A stretch of DNA of 64,000 nucleotides, from assembly GCA_030426085.1 (NCBI GenBank), contig JAUHYW010000009.1, positions 124,001 through 188,000 of the forward strand, given 5' to 3'. Of this stretch, positions 46,646 through 55,128 are shown piece by piece. The notes beneath the pieces were generated by a model. The model made no database searches. It saw only the letters and a program-made list of their open reading frames with translations, and had not been told where the DNA came from. Every line of letters begins with the position of its first letter. The first letter of the stretch is position 1. Source of the DNA: a bacterium. GTDB taxonomy: Bacteria; Myxococcota_A; Bradymonadia; UBA7976; UBA1532. The translations under genes and the position numbers were made by a program.

Positions 46646-47124
46646 AGCTTGACCACGTTGACCGCGCTCGACTGCGTATTGGAGACGAACTCCAGCTCGG
46701 GCGCGTTGATCAGCCCGCCGGTCGTGAGCTTGGTGGGCAGCGCGTACCACGTCGTGCCGCTGCTCGAGTAGTGCATCCAGCCATAGGTCGTGCCGTTGTA
46801 CTGGATCTCGTACTGGCACCCGCTGACATCGTGGCTGGCCGCGCTGCCGGTGAAGCTCTTGTGCTCGAAGGTCTCCGAGACGGCGGTGGTGGGGACCGTG
46901 TCTCCCCCCGGCGGGCGCAGCTTGAAGCTCGACGGCCACGCGCTGGCGGTGTCCTTCCAGTGGAAGGTCACCTTGTCGTTGGGCAGGTCCATGTCGAACT
47001 CGCCTTTGACCACGCCCCCGACATCGAGCACGTAGCCGGTGAAGTCGCCGTGCACCTCTTTGCCGCCTTTGTCCCGCCGCTGGGCATCCTGCACCAACTG
47101 CGCGTCGATCGCCGCGTCGCTCAT
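46627..47124 (-). CDS. Hypothetical protein, beta-rich, no signal peptide
   Basis: A 165-residue protein with start ATG 47124 and an excellent AGGAGG ribosome site. No signal peptide and no known motif. The composition differs from the GC-rich neighbours: more Lys, Asn and Ser/Thr and a beta-strand pattern (DFTGYVLDVGGVVKGEF, CQYEIQYNGTTYGWMHYSSSG, ALPTKLTTGG). It could be a lectin-like or toxin-like small protein. The 19-base overlap with the end of the kinase-FGE gene is convergent. The 183-base gap before the CHAT-SAVED gene holds no further gene. Confidence 0.6.
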   Translation of the reverse strand: MSDAAIDAQLVQDAQRRDKGGKEVHGDFTGYVLDVGGVVKGEFDMDLPNDKVTFHWKDTASAWPSSFKLRPPGGDTVPTTAVSETFEHKSFTGSAASHDVSGCQYEIQYNGTTYGWMHYSSSGTTWYALPTKLTTGGLINAPELEFVSNTQSSAVNVVKLYDSVI

Positions 47125-47307
47125 CGTCACCTCCTGACATCCGTTGACGAGCAGACCCACTATCGAGCCGAGCAGCCGCTACGGCAAGGCATCCCCGACA
47201 ACACAACGTAACAGCAGCGCCGAGGTGCTGGCTGTTATCCGCTGTTCTTGCACTCCCGGCCGGGATCCTGACAATCGACGCATGCGCCACCTCACCGGAG
47301 AGATCTC

Positions 47308-48825
47308 ATGCCCCGGCCGATGACCCCCGCCCTCGACATCCGGATCATCTTCGTGGGCGTCGACGGCCTCGGCGGCGCCGACCTCCGGCTCGAGAAGGAG
47401 ATCGCGGCCATCAAGGACGAGCTGACGCAGGATCGCCTCGCCGCCAGCCTGCCGGCCCGCGCCGACGCGCAAGGCACCACCGACGCCCTGCACGCCGCGC
47501 TGCTCGATGCCCCCCGGGCCCAGGTGCTGCACTTCTCGGCGCACGGGCACAGCGCGAAGGGGCTGATGCTGCGCGACGCCGATGGGCACGCCGTCACCGC
47601 GAACGGTCCCCAGCTCGCCCGGTTTCTCGGCCGCTTCCGCAATCTGCGGCTCATCGTGCTCGGGGCCTGTCACCAGAAGCAGCAGGCCGACGCGCTCATC
47701 GACGTCTTCGACTGCGTGCTCGCGACCAGCGGCGTCGTCCCTATCGACGCGTCGCGCCAGTTCATGCGCGCGCTCTACAAGGGGCTCGCAAACGGGGACT
47801 CGGTGGCGGCCGCCTTCGAAACAGCCCGAGATCGGCTCGCCATCGACGCGCCCGGGGCTGAGAAGCAGGTCTGCTTGATGCACCGCGAGACGATCGACCC
47901 CCACTGGGTCCGTCTGGATCCGGTCCACGGGCCGACCCTGACCGCCGCTCAGCGCACCGCGACCGCCGACTACCTGCGCGCGCGCGTCGACTCGTTCCGA
48001 GACGTCGTGCTCACCGCCAACGTCAAGCGATGGCAGGACGCCGTGCCCCACAAGCCATCGGCCGCGCCGCGGATCATCCGCATCGAGGTGCCCGAGCCGG
48101 GGGACGCATGGCACCGCATCTGGCGGCCCGACCGCGACGAGTGGCACGCCGTCGCCGCCGAGATCGGCCGCGCGGTCGACGAGATCCGGCGAGGCGACTG
48201 GACCCGGGTCCATATCGTCGTCCACCTCCCCTACAGCCTCGCCGCGCTCCTGGCCTGCGCGCTCCAGGCCATGAACCACGAGTTGATCATCTATCAGTGG
48301 ACCCCGCCGCCCCTGCGCGCCGAGGGGCAGCGGGCGTGGGAGCCCTGGGGCCCCGGCGCCGTCGAAGCCATGCCCCCGCGGGACGACGCGCCCTTCTTCC
48401 ATCCGGTCGACTGGCCCGAGCACACGATGCCGGACTTCACCGGTGACATCGCGATCACCGTCGCCGTCAGTCGGCCCATCGCCGCTGAGTTGGTCTACGC
48501 TGCGGCCCCCGACCGCAGTCGGATCCGGCTCGTATCGCTCGTCCCGCGAAAGGGCACCGGACAGGCGACGCTCGACCAGCACAACATCGAGCGCGCGGCG
48601 GGGCAGCTGGACGAGGCCATCCAGATGGCAGGCGCCCGATTCCCGAACGCGACGGCCATCCACATCTTCCCCTGTGCGCCCAAGGCGCTGATCATGCGCG
48701 GCAGCCTGCGCGTCGCGACGAGCCCGGTCCGGGTCATCGTGCACGAGTTCTTCCAGGACGCCGAGCCCCACCCCCTGTACCTGCCGATGGTCGATCTCAA
48801 AGACGGCGTGGTGATCGAGCCGTGA
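47308..48825 (+). CDS. CHAT protease fused to a SAVED cyclic-oligonucleotide sensor domain
   Basis: A 505-residue protein, no signal peptide; GGAGAG precedes ATG 47308 (ATG 47320 also possible). Residues about 10-195 form a CHAT (caspase-like) domain with the dyad H79 (HFSAHG) and C121 (VLGAC), both intact. Residues about 255-505 fit SAVED: a first half with VHIVVHLPYSLAALLACAL, and a second half with the typical AIHIFPCAPKALIM signature and VRVIVHEF. SAVED domains bind cyclic nucleotides, including cyclic oligoadenylate in type III CRISPR and CBASS; in the myxobacterium Haliangium ochraceum a SAVED-CHAT protein starts a protease cascade when a type III complex signals. The Cas10-like gene 790 bases downstream would supply the ligand. 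This is a likely dedicated effector of the downstream complex. Confidence 0.88.
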   Translation: MPRPMTPALDIRIIFVGVDGLGGADLRLEKEIAAIKDELTQDRLAASLPARADAQGTTDALHAALLDAPRAQVLHFSAHGHSAKGLMLRDADGHAVTANGPQLARFLGRFRNLRLIVLGACHQKQQADALIDVFDCVLATSGVVPIDASRQFMRALYKGLANGDSVAAAFETARDRLAIDAPGAEKQVCLMHRETIDPHWVRLDPVHGPTLTAAQRTATADYLRARVDSFRDVVLTANVKRWQDAVPHKPSAAPRIIRIEVPEPGDAWHRIWRPDRDEWHAVAAEIGRAVDEIRRGDWTRVHIVVHLPYSLAALLACALQAMNHELIIYQWTPPPLRAEGQRAWEPWGPGAVEAMPPRDDAPFFHPVDWPEHTMPDFTGDIAITVAVSRPIAAELVYAAAPDRSRIRLVSLVPRKGTGQATLDQHNIERAAGQLDEAIQMAGARFPNATAIHIFPCAPKALIMRGSLRVATSPVRVIVHEFFQDAEPHPLYLPMVDLKDGVVIEP

Positions 48826-49615
48826 TACCCACCGGTGGGCATGCCGAGAAAACGGCTTGACGGCCGGCGCCAGCCTCGCTACCGTCAACGCATTCGTACC
48901 GAGTATACCGTGGCCGACCAACAATGGCCCCGCAGATGGAGAAGAGAATGACGCTCGACGACAGCTGAAGCACGTCTGCCTACGCAACGGTGACACTTCA
49001 GACGGACACATGTCTACGCCTCTGCTCGCGGGTAGAGGTTGCCAGAAACGACCATAACCTCCACCCCGACTCGTGAAGAACCGGACACGAGTCACGACAT
49101 TGCAGAGGCGAGCCATGAACGAGGCTGTCCTTCGAGTCCATGAGGCGGCGGACGTCGCCCTCCCCCCTTCCCCTCCTCCCCACCACGGCCCGTGCGAAAC
49201 GCCAGCGTGGTGGCTCCTCATCGTCTTCCTCCTCTATCGCTGGTTTTGGAACCGCTGGCGGATCGCCGCTGGTTGGTTGCGCATGGCCCGGATCAACACC
49301 GAATTGTGTGCCAAGAACGGACAGCTGACCCACTTCGGCCTTCGGGCAACGTGGTGCGGCGCCGGCTGAGGTCGAATTCCAGATGAGGGCGAGGATGTCG
49401 TCGCCTTCGTCCAGCCGGCGGTGTACCCTGACCGAGGGGCACCGGCTACCCCGACTCGTAGGGGGTCAGCGCAGACATTGTGCGTCTAACGTGTGGCCGT
49501 TAGCGGCCCGGTCGGTGCTCCTCACTCTCAGCTGCTGTTATCGCCTGTTCGTGGCGCGGTCCAGTCACGCGTGGTATTCGTCTAGCGTATGACCCGGTTG
49601 TGATTCGGAGGTCGA
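48826..49615. other. 790-base gap between effector and RAMP operon; AT-richer than its surroundings
   Basis: Apart from the small ORF at 49115-49369, no gene is seen. Right after the CHAT-SAVED stop lies a 12-bp palindrome (CCCACCGGTGGG, 48828-48839). Near the end lies CTAACG-TGTGGC-CGTTAG (49486-49503), a 6-bp hairpin or operator. No CRISPR-like repeats, direct repeats of 20 or more bases, or tRNA are visible. The region presumably holds the promoter of the Cas10-like operon. Its lower GC fits a horizontally acquired or noncoding stretch. Confidence 0.6.
49115..49369 (+). CDS. Possible small single-pass membrane protein
   Basis: An 84-residue ORF from ATG 49115 (a GTG at 49073 would make it 98). 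A proline/histidine-rich N-terminal half (ALPPSPPPHHGPC) is followed by one strong transmembrane helix (PAWWLLIVFLLYRWFWNRW, about 29-47), then a basic amphipathic segment. Codon use is less GC-biased than neighbours. The weak ribosome site AGAGG leaves doubt, but a Trp/aromatic-rich TM helix in a chance ORF is unusual. Placed between a CHAT protease and a Cas10-like gene, it is a plausible protease substrate or toxin. Function inferred, not shown. Confidence 0.4.
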   Translation: MNEAVLRVHEAADVALPPSPPPHHGPCETPAWWLLIVFLLYRWFWNRWRIAAGWLRMARINTELCAKNGQLTHFGLRATWCGAG

Positions 49616-51115
49616 GTGAACGCGCAGATCCCGGACTTCCATGAGATCCGACAGAAGGTCGAGGCAAAGGTGAACCGGCCCGGCCCGCAAACGCTGGTGG
49701 GCTACGACGCCAACGGCATCCAGGCGTTCGTCACTCGTGCCACCGCACTGCCCTACATGCGCGGCGCGAGCGGGCTGGTGAAGGATTTCGACGGCAAGGT
49801 GAAATCCAAGAAGGAACGCGACTGTCTCTTCGCCGCTGGCGGTCGGGGGCGGCTGCTCGTACAGGGCACCCCCGACGATGCCGAAGAACAAGGGCTGCTG
49901 ACGGCCTTGTCCGAGTGCTTCGCCACCTCGACCCACGGCGAGGTGCTGGCCATCGCAGCCGTACCGTTCGAGCCGGACCATCAGCAGCGCAGCCTGACCC
50001 GGCTGGCCCTCGAATTGGACGCAGCCAAGGACGAGGCACCCCCGCCAATGCACACGGCGCTGTATCGGCCCGAGGCCTTCGACCGCTGTGAGCTGTGCCA
50101 ACGGCGCCCGCACGAGGGCAAGAAATGGCATCGGCCGAAGAAAGGCGACGCGCTGGATGTCTGCGATGCGTGCCACGCGATCATCGAGAAAGGCAACCGG
50201 GAGGCACGGGATGACGAAGAGCGCGGGCTGATGCTCGAAGACCTCTCGAACACCAACCGGCTCGCGGTCCTCGCGGCCGACGGCAACCAGATGGGCGCGC
50301 TGTTCCGCGCCATGGACAGCCTCGCCGACGCCGTGGTGGCCAGCGAAGCGGTGTCGTGGATCTTCCAGAGCGCGCTCGACGCGACCCGGGCAGCCTGCGA
50401 GTTGGACGACAAGCGCAGCGTGGCGCCGGTCGTCGGCGGGGACGACATCCGGCTCTTCGCCGGGCCGGAGCGCATCTTCCTGGCCGTCGCGACGCTCGTC
50501 GACAAGATCGAGTCCCGGGTTGACGACCGGGCCACCCGCCTGGGGTTCCCCGACGAGGTGGCCGCCCGCTTCGCGCGCATCGGGCTCGGCGTCGGCCTGG
50601 TCGTCGGGCCTCAGAACCACCCCGCGTCGCTGGCCATCGAACGGGCCCACCGACTCGAGGACAGCGCCAAGCGGCTGTGTAAGACTGGAGGCTACCGCTC
50701 CACTGTCGACTTCATCCACATGCGCTCGGGTGACGAGTTGATCGCAGGCGGCCCCGTGTCTTGTCACCCGCTGGGTATCAGCAGTTCGGGCTCAGCGCTC
50801 GAGAATCAGTTCGACGCGACACGTCGAGGCGCTGCGGCCCTGCGGGCGGTGCCCACGAGCCAGCGGGCCAGCGTGCTCCAGGCGCTGGGGCGCGACGCCG
50901 ACATCCGCGGCGCGCGCGACCCGCTGTTCCTCAACTTCTTCCGCTATCAGGTGGCGCGGTCGCCAGCGTGGCAGCGTTGGTATGAGGCCATGGGGAAGGA
51001 TTGGCGCGACGCGGAAACCCTCGAAGCGCACGCGCCGACCCACGCCATGCTGGAGATCGCCCGGCTCGGCGACGTCATCGAGCGGATCGAGCGGGAAGGA
51101 TCAACCGATGGTTGA
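49616..51115 (+). CDS. cas10: Cas10-like cyclic-oligoadenylate synthase subunit without HD domain
   Basis: A 499-residue protein. GTG 49616 is preceded by GGAGG at the right spacing. An N-terminal palm-like segment (about 25-60; LVGYDANGIQAF, MRGASGLV) resembles Cas10/Cmr2 domain 1. A zinc ribbon has C158/C161 and C183/C186. The second palm (about 215-370) carries the metal Asp (ADGNQMG) and the GGDD motif at 274-277 (VVGGDDIRLF), the cyclase site of Cas10. There is no HD nuclease domain, so the protein probably signals but does not cut DNA. Length is short for Cas10 (usually 700-1000 residues). It is the first gene of an operon in which each start overlaps the preceding stop by 1-8 bases. 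Confidence 0.88.
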   Translation: MNAQIPDFHEIRQKVEAKVNRPGPQTLVGYDANGIQAFVTRATALPYMRGASGLVKDFDGKVKSKKERDCLFAAGGRGRLLVQGTPDDAEEQGLLTALSECFATSTHGEVLAIAAVPFEPDHQQRSLTRLALELDAAKDEAPPPMHTALYRPEAFDRCELCQRRPHEGKKWHRPKKGDALDVCDACHAIIEKGNREARDDEERGLMLEDLSNTNRLAVLAADGNQMGALFRAMDSLADAVVASEAVSWIFQSALDATRAACELDDKRSVAPVVGGDDIRLFAGPERIFLAVATLVDKIESRVDDRATRLGFPDEVAARFARIGLGVGLVVGPQNHPASLAIERAHRLEDSAKRLCKTGGYRSTVDFIHMRSGDELIAGGPVSCHPLGISSSGSALENQFDATRRGAAALRAVPTSQRASVLQALGRDADIRGARDPLFLNFFRYQVARSPAWQRWYEAMGKDWRDAETLEAHAPTHAMLEIARLGDVIERIEREGSTDG

Positions 51116-53393
51116 TCGCTTCTTCGAGATGACGCTCACCGTGCCATCGGGCACGGTCGCGGTCGGCGGCTACTCGCCGGTGCCCGAAGAACTGAGCGCA
51201 GTGCACGCGCGGGACACCGACGGCCGGGCGCTCATCCCGGGCACCGCCCTGCGGGGCGCGCTGCGCGGAGCGCTCGAGGCGGCGGTCCGGGCCGACGGCG
51301 AGCGCCGGGCCTGCCGTGGGGGGGACGGGATCGACCCCCGCGACCAGCCCCGAGGCGGCTCGGACGAAGAGCCCGAGAAGCCCCGGAAGTGCACCCTCGA
51401 CCGCGGCCACGCCTGCCTGCCGTGCCGCCTCTTCGGCAGCCACGACTCGCTGACCGCCCTCGCCGCAGACGGCGCGCCCGCCCCGCGGCCCTTCGGCGCG
51501 CTGGTCCTGAGCGACGCGCTGGAGGTCGAGGACGACGCGCTGGAGGTCGAAGGCCCCGAGCCGCGCCCGTGGACGGTGACCCACGGCGTCGGCATCGACC
51601 GGGGCAAGCGCTCGGCGGTCGAGGGCCTGCTCTTCAGCCGGCTAACGCCCGCGCCGGGGCGGGGGCTGGCCTTCGTCGCCGAAGGGCGGCTGACCGAATA
51701 CAGCGACGAGTTCAAAGGCGCGCTGGAGGCCGCAGCCCACCTCACCCGGCACATCGGCGGCGGCACGAGCCGGGGGCTGGGGCGGATCGACATCACGCTG
51801 AGCTGGAAGGCTGCGCCGCCGGTCGACGGGCTGCCGCCGGTCGAGGGCGATCGGCGGGTCGTCGTCACCCTGAAGCGGCCGGCGTGCATCGGGGTGCCGG
51901 TCAACCAGGAGAACGTGCGACGCACGCGGGTCGACATCCCCGGATCCACGCTGCGGGGCGCGGTGGGCTGGGCCATCGCCGAGCGGCTGAAGGCGGCCGG
52001 CGTAGCGCGCGGCGCCGACGACGCGTTCGAGGCGCTGGTCGCCGAGCGCGAGGGGGACGGCGGGGGCGCGATCTTCGACTTCCTGTATCCCTGCGATGGC
52101 ATGCCACCGGATGGCATCACCGGCCCCTGGCCGATCACCCGGCGGCGGTGCAAGCGCGACGACGAACACCCCCACACCGACGTGCTCTTCGACCGCCTCG
52201 CGCTGCGACTGGCCGAGCCCGACGACGTCGGGCGGGTGGTCGACACGCTCGCCAAACGCGCGCGCTGCGCGGCGTGTGACGGCCCGCTCGAGCCGGTCAC
52301 GACGTACCGGGGGCAGCGTCGCGAGCTGCGCACGCGCCTCGTCACCCGGGTCCAGATGGACGGCCGGCGCCGCAGCGCGCGGGATGGCATGTTGTTCTCC
52401 AACGAGGTGATCGAGGCCGGCACGCGATACGTCGGCGCGATCCGTGAGATCCCGGCGGGCGGCGGGGGCCGGCTGGCCGAGGGGTTGGCGGCGCCGCTGT
52501 CGCTGGGGCGGGGGCGCTCGCGAAGCTGGGGGCAGATCGCGGTCGAGGTGGAAGACATGAAGCCGCCGTCGCCGCTCAGCGCGCGACGGGAGGCCTTCAT
52601 GACGGCTCTGCGCAGTCATCGGGATGCCTTCGACGCCCGATTCACGGTGCCCGCCGAGCGATTGCTGACGCTGACCCTGACCAGCCCGCTGATGCTGACC
52701 GGGGACGAGGCCGACGTGAAGTGCGTCGAGAAGGCGGTCGGCGGCGAAGTCCGCCTGAGCGTGCGCCGCTTCGGCGTCGAAGGTGGATGGGATCTGCGTA
52801 ACAAGCACGCGACGCCGTGGACCCGCAGCGTGCGGGCCGGCGCGGTGTATGTCATCGAGATCGGCGATGACTGGTCCGCGGTGGCCGAGAAGGTCGCCGA
52901 TATCGAGCGAGGCGGCGTCGGGCAGGGCCGATGCCGCGGATTCGGCCGGGTGTTCGCGTTCGACCCGGCCCTGAGCCACCCCGAGAGGCAGGCAGTGAGC
53001 AGATCGAGTCGGAAGGAAGATCCGCGCGGCCCCCAGAACCGGGCCCTCGTCCAAGCCGCCGAGGAGGTGATGGCGAAGGCGTTCGGTGACCGGGACATGC
53101 GGGGCAGGCTGTCCAAGAGCCAGATGTCGCAGCTCATCGGGGTCTGTCAGGAGGCGGCCTGCCACGACGAGGTCGCCAACTACCTGCGCTATCAGGCGGG
53201 GCGACGGGACGGGTCGTGGACCACCGCGATGGCGTCGGCGGTCATCGATGGCATTGAAGCCCTGTTCGAGCAGCAGAGCGTGCCCGATGACGCCGACGCC
53301 GCTCGGATGAAGCGCTGGCGGCTCTACGCGACCTATCTGGCCCGCGCGTTCACCTGGCACGCGAAGGTGAGCGACAACCGGAGGTCGCGATGA
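51108..53393 (+). CDS. Fused RAMP protein: Cas7-like, Csx10/Cas5-like parts and a C-terminal Cas11-like helical region
   Basis: A 761-residue protein, start overlapping the Cas10-like stop by 8 bases. The first RAMP part (1-235) has ALIPGTALRG, the zinc-like C-x2-C-RLFG insert and the glycine-rich GGGTSRGLGRI; the Asp expected before RD in Csm3-type RNases is absent, so no cleavage is predicted. The second part (about 245-480) has DIPGSTLRGAVGW, C-x2-C, and LGRGRSRSWGQI, as in Csx10 of type III-D. A third shorter RAMP-like part (about 515-625) follows (LTLTLTSPLML, GVGQGRCRGFGRVFAF). The C-terminal about 120 residues (SKSQMSQLIGVCQ, YLRYQAGRRDGSW) are helical and resemble the Csm2/Cas11 small subunit. 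A fusion of backbone and small subunit is unusual and reminiscent of type III-E gRAMP. Confidence 0.8.
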   Translation: MVDRFFEMTLTVPSGTVAVGGYSPVPEELSAVHARDTDGRALIPGTALRGALRGALEAAVRADGERRACRGGDGIDPRDQPRGGSDEEPEKPRKCTLDRGHACLPCRLFGSHDSLTALAADGAPAPRPFGALVLSDALEVEDDALEVEGPEPRPWTVTHGVGIDRGKRSAVEGLLFSRLTPAPGRGLAFVAEGRLTEYSDEFKGALEAAAHLTRHIGGGTSRGLGRIDITLSWKAAPPVDGLPPVEGDRRVVVTLKRPACIGVPVNQENVRRTRVDIPGSTLRGAVGWAIAERLKAAGVARGADDAFEALVAEREGDGGGAIFDFLYPCDGMPPDGITGPWPITRRRCKRDDEHPHTDVLFDRLALRLAEPDDVGRVVDTLAKRARCAACDGPLEPVTTYRGQRRELRTRLVTRVQMDGRRRSARDGMLFSNEVIEAGTRYVGAIREIPAGGGGRLAEGLAAPLSLGRGRSRSWGQIAVEVEDMKPPSPLSARREAFMTALRSHRDAFDARFTVPAERLLTLTLTSPLMLTGDEADVKCVEKAVGGEVRLSVRRFGVEGGWDLRNKHATPWTRSVRAGAVYVIEIGDDWSAVAEKVADIERGGVGQGRCRGFGRVFAFDPALSHPERQAVSRSSRKEDPRGPQNRALVQAAEEVMAKAFGDRDMRGRLSKSQMSQLIGVCQEAACHDEVANYLRYQAGRRDGSWTTAMASAVIDGIEALFEQQSVPDDADAARMKRWRLYATYLARAFTWHAKVSDNRRSR

Positions 53394-54229
53394 GCGAACA
53401 CCCCGATGACTTCCATGTCTTGAGGCGCCGCGTGCGCCTGACCGGCACCCTCACCACCCGCACCGGCCTGCGCATCGGCGCGGGCAGCGGCGGCCTGGGG
53501 GACGCGGTCGACCTGCCCGTGCTGCGCGACGTCGAGGGCTATCCCATCATCCCCGGGGCGTCGCTCAAAGGCACCCTGCGCTCGACGCTCGGGTCACTCC
53601 TGCGGGGGCTGGCGCCCGACCCGGAGAGCACCGAAGCCAGGACGATGCGCGACGCCGGACTGTGGGCCTGCGATCCGCTGGCGACCGACGGCCCGCGGCG
53701 GGCGTGCGGCCACCACCGCAAGAACGAGCGGGAGCTGATCGACACCCGGGCTCACTGCACGATGTGCCGGCTCTTCGGCAGCCACCTGGTGGCCAGCCAC
53801 GTCCGCATCAGCGACGCCATGTGCCGCGATCGCAGCGGGCCGCCGCCCATCGAGCTGCGGGACGGCGTCGGCATCGACCGCGACCTCGGCGTGGTGCACG
53901 GCGGGCTCAAATACGACTTCCAGGTGGTCGCGTCGGGGGTCGCCTTCGACCTGGAAGTGTTCGCCGACAACGTCGCCGACTGGCAGCTCGGGCTGCTGAT
54001 GACAGGGTTCGATCAGCTCGCCGAAGGCTTCACCGGCCTGGGCGGCTTCACGAGCCGGGGGCTGGGGCGGGTCGACATCGCATGGCATGCCATGCGGGAC
54101 TTCGAACCGGGCGCGCTGCTGAGCCCGGGCGGGCTCGCCGCCGCCCGCGAGGAGCAATCGGTGGACGACGCGGTCCGCGACGTTTGGCGCGCGGCGCTGG
54201 CCGAGCACAGCGCGGAGGTGATGAGCTGA
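53390..54229 (+). CDS. Csm3/Cas7-like RAMP subunit with cleavage Asp
   Basis: A 279-residue RAMP. The N-terminal TGLRIGAGSG and AVDLPVLRD pattern matches Csm3, including D41, which in Csm3 is the RNase residue for cutting target RNA every six nucleotides. Then YPIIPGASLKGTLRS, an insert with CxxC (CTMCRLFGS), GVGIDRDLG and the glycine-rich loop GGFTSRGLGRVDI. The length fits a backbone subunit. The start ATG overlaps the previous stop (ATGA) and has GGAGG before it. Confidence 0.87.
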   Translation: MSEHPDDFHVLRRRVRLTGTLTTRTGLRIGAGSGGLGDAVDLPVLRDVEGYPIIPGASLKGTLRSTLGSLLRGLAPDPESTEARTMRDAGLWACDPLATDGPRRACGHHRKNERELIDTRAHCTMCRLFGSHLVASHVRISDAMCRDRSGPPPIELRDGVGIDRDLGVVHGGLKYDFQVVASGVAFDLEVFADNVADWQLGLLMTGFDQLAEGFTGLGGFTSRGLGRVDIAWHAMRDFEPGALLSPGGLAAAREEQSVDDAVRDVWRAALAEHSAEVMS

Positions 54230-55128
54230 TGTATCGCCATACGCTCAACCGAGCCCGCATCGGGCTCGAGATCACGACCGTCTCGCCCCTGCTCATCCGG
54301 GCCGGCGACACCGGGCTCGACCCGGCCCGGGCCGACCTGTCGTGCGTGCGCACCCGCCACGCGGCGCTGGGGTCGACGGTGTACGTGCCGGGCTCCAGCG
54401 CCAAGGGCGTGATCAGGGCCGCCGCCGAGTCCCTGATCCGAGGCATGGGCCGAGTGAAGGGCGTCGTGGCGGCGTGCGATCCGCTGAACCACCGGGCGAG
54501 CTGCGGCGGCACGGTCGCGAAGAAGCAGTCGACCGCCGCCATCCACGCCGGGCACTGTCTCGCCTGCCGGCTCTTCGGCTCGACGATGCTGCGCGGGCGG
54601 TGCGCGGTGCGCGACCTGTTCCCCTTCCGCCCCGACGACACCGCACCGACCGACAACTTCGTGGCCGCCAACCGCACCGAGACCCGCAGCGGGGTCGGCA
54701 TCGACCGGATCGCGGGGTCGGTGAAGGTCGGCCCCTTCGAGTCGGAGATGGTGCCGGCCGGGGTCTGGTTCGCGGGCGACATCGCCCTGACCAACGTGCA
54801 GGCGTGGCAGCTCGGGCTGCTCGCCGCCGGCCTGCGCGAGCTGGACGACGGCTTCGCCCAGCTCGGCTCGACCAAGAGCCGGGGGCTGGGGGTGGTGTCG
54901 GTGACCGTGAAGCGGGTGACGTTCGAGCAGACGATCCGCGGGCCCGAGGCGCCAGTCGGCGTGGGGCGACTGAGCGCGGGCGATGACTATGGCTTGCTGC
55001 CCGAACGGGATCTGCCATCGCTGGGCGCGGGTCGTGTGCAGGGGCTCGTGCGGCGCTTCGAGGCCGAGGGCCCGGCGGCCGATGGGTGGCTGAAGGCGAC
55101 CGAAGAGGCGCTGGGGGCGCTGGCATGA
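54229..55128 (+). CDS. Second Csm3/Cas7-like RAMP subunit with cleavage Asp
   Basis: A 299-residue paralogue of the previous gene. Motifs in order: VSPLLIRAGDTGLD, ADLSCVR with D36 at the Csm3-type cleavage position, VYVPGSSAKGVIRA, the CLACRLFGST insert, RSGVGIDRIAGS, and the glycine-rich SKSRGLGVVSV. It starts in a TGATG overlap with the preceding gene and a GGAGG site. The C-terminal extension (about 250-299) is helical. Together with the preceding protein it would form part of the Cas7 filament. Confidence 0.87.
   Translation: MYRHTLNRARIGLEITTVSPLLIRAGDTGLDPARADLSCVRTRHAALGSTVYVPGSSAKGVIRAAAESLIRGMGRVKGVVAACDPLNHRASCGGTVAKKQSTAAIHAGHCLACRLFGSTMLRGRCAVRDLFPFRPDDTAPTDNFVAANRTETRSGVGIDRIAGSVKVGPFESEMVPAGVWFAGDIALTNVQAWQLGLLAAGLRELDDGFAQLGSTKSRGLGVVSVTVKRVTFEQTIRGPEAPVGVGRLSAGDDYGLLPERDLPSLGAGRVQGLVRRFEAEGPAADGWLKATEEALGALA

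Noticed and set aside
48826-49615. Search for a CRISPR array or cas1/cas2 remnants next to the RAMP operon
   Set aside because: No repeat longer than about 12 bases occurs twice at regular distance, and no adaptation gene is seen.
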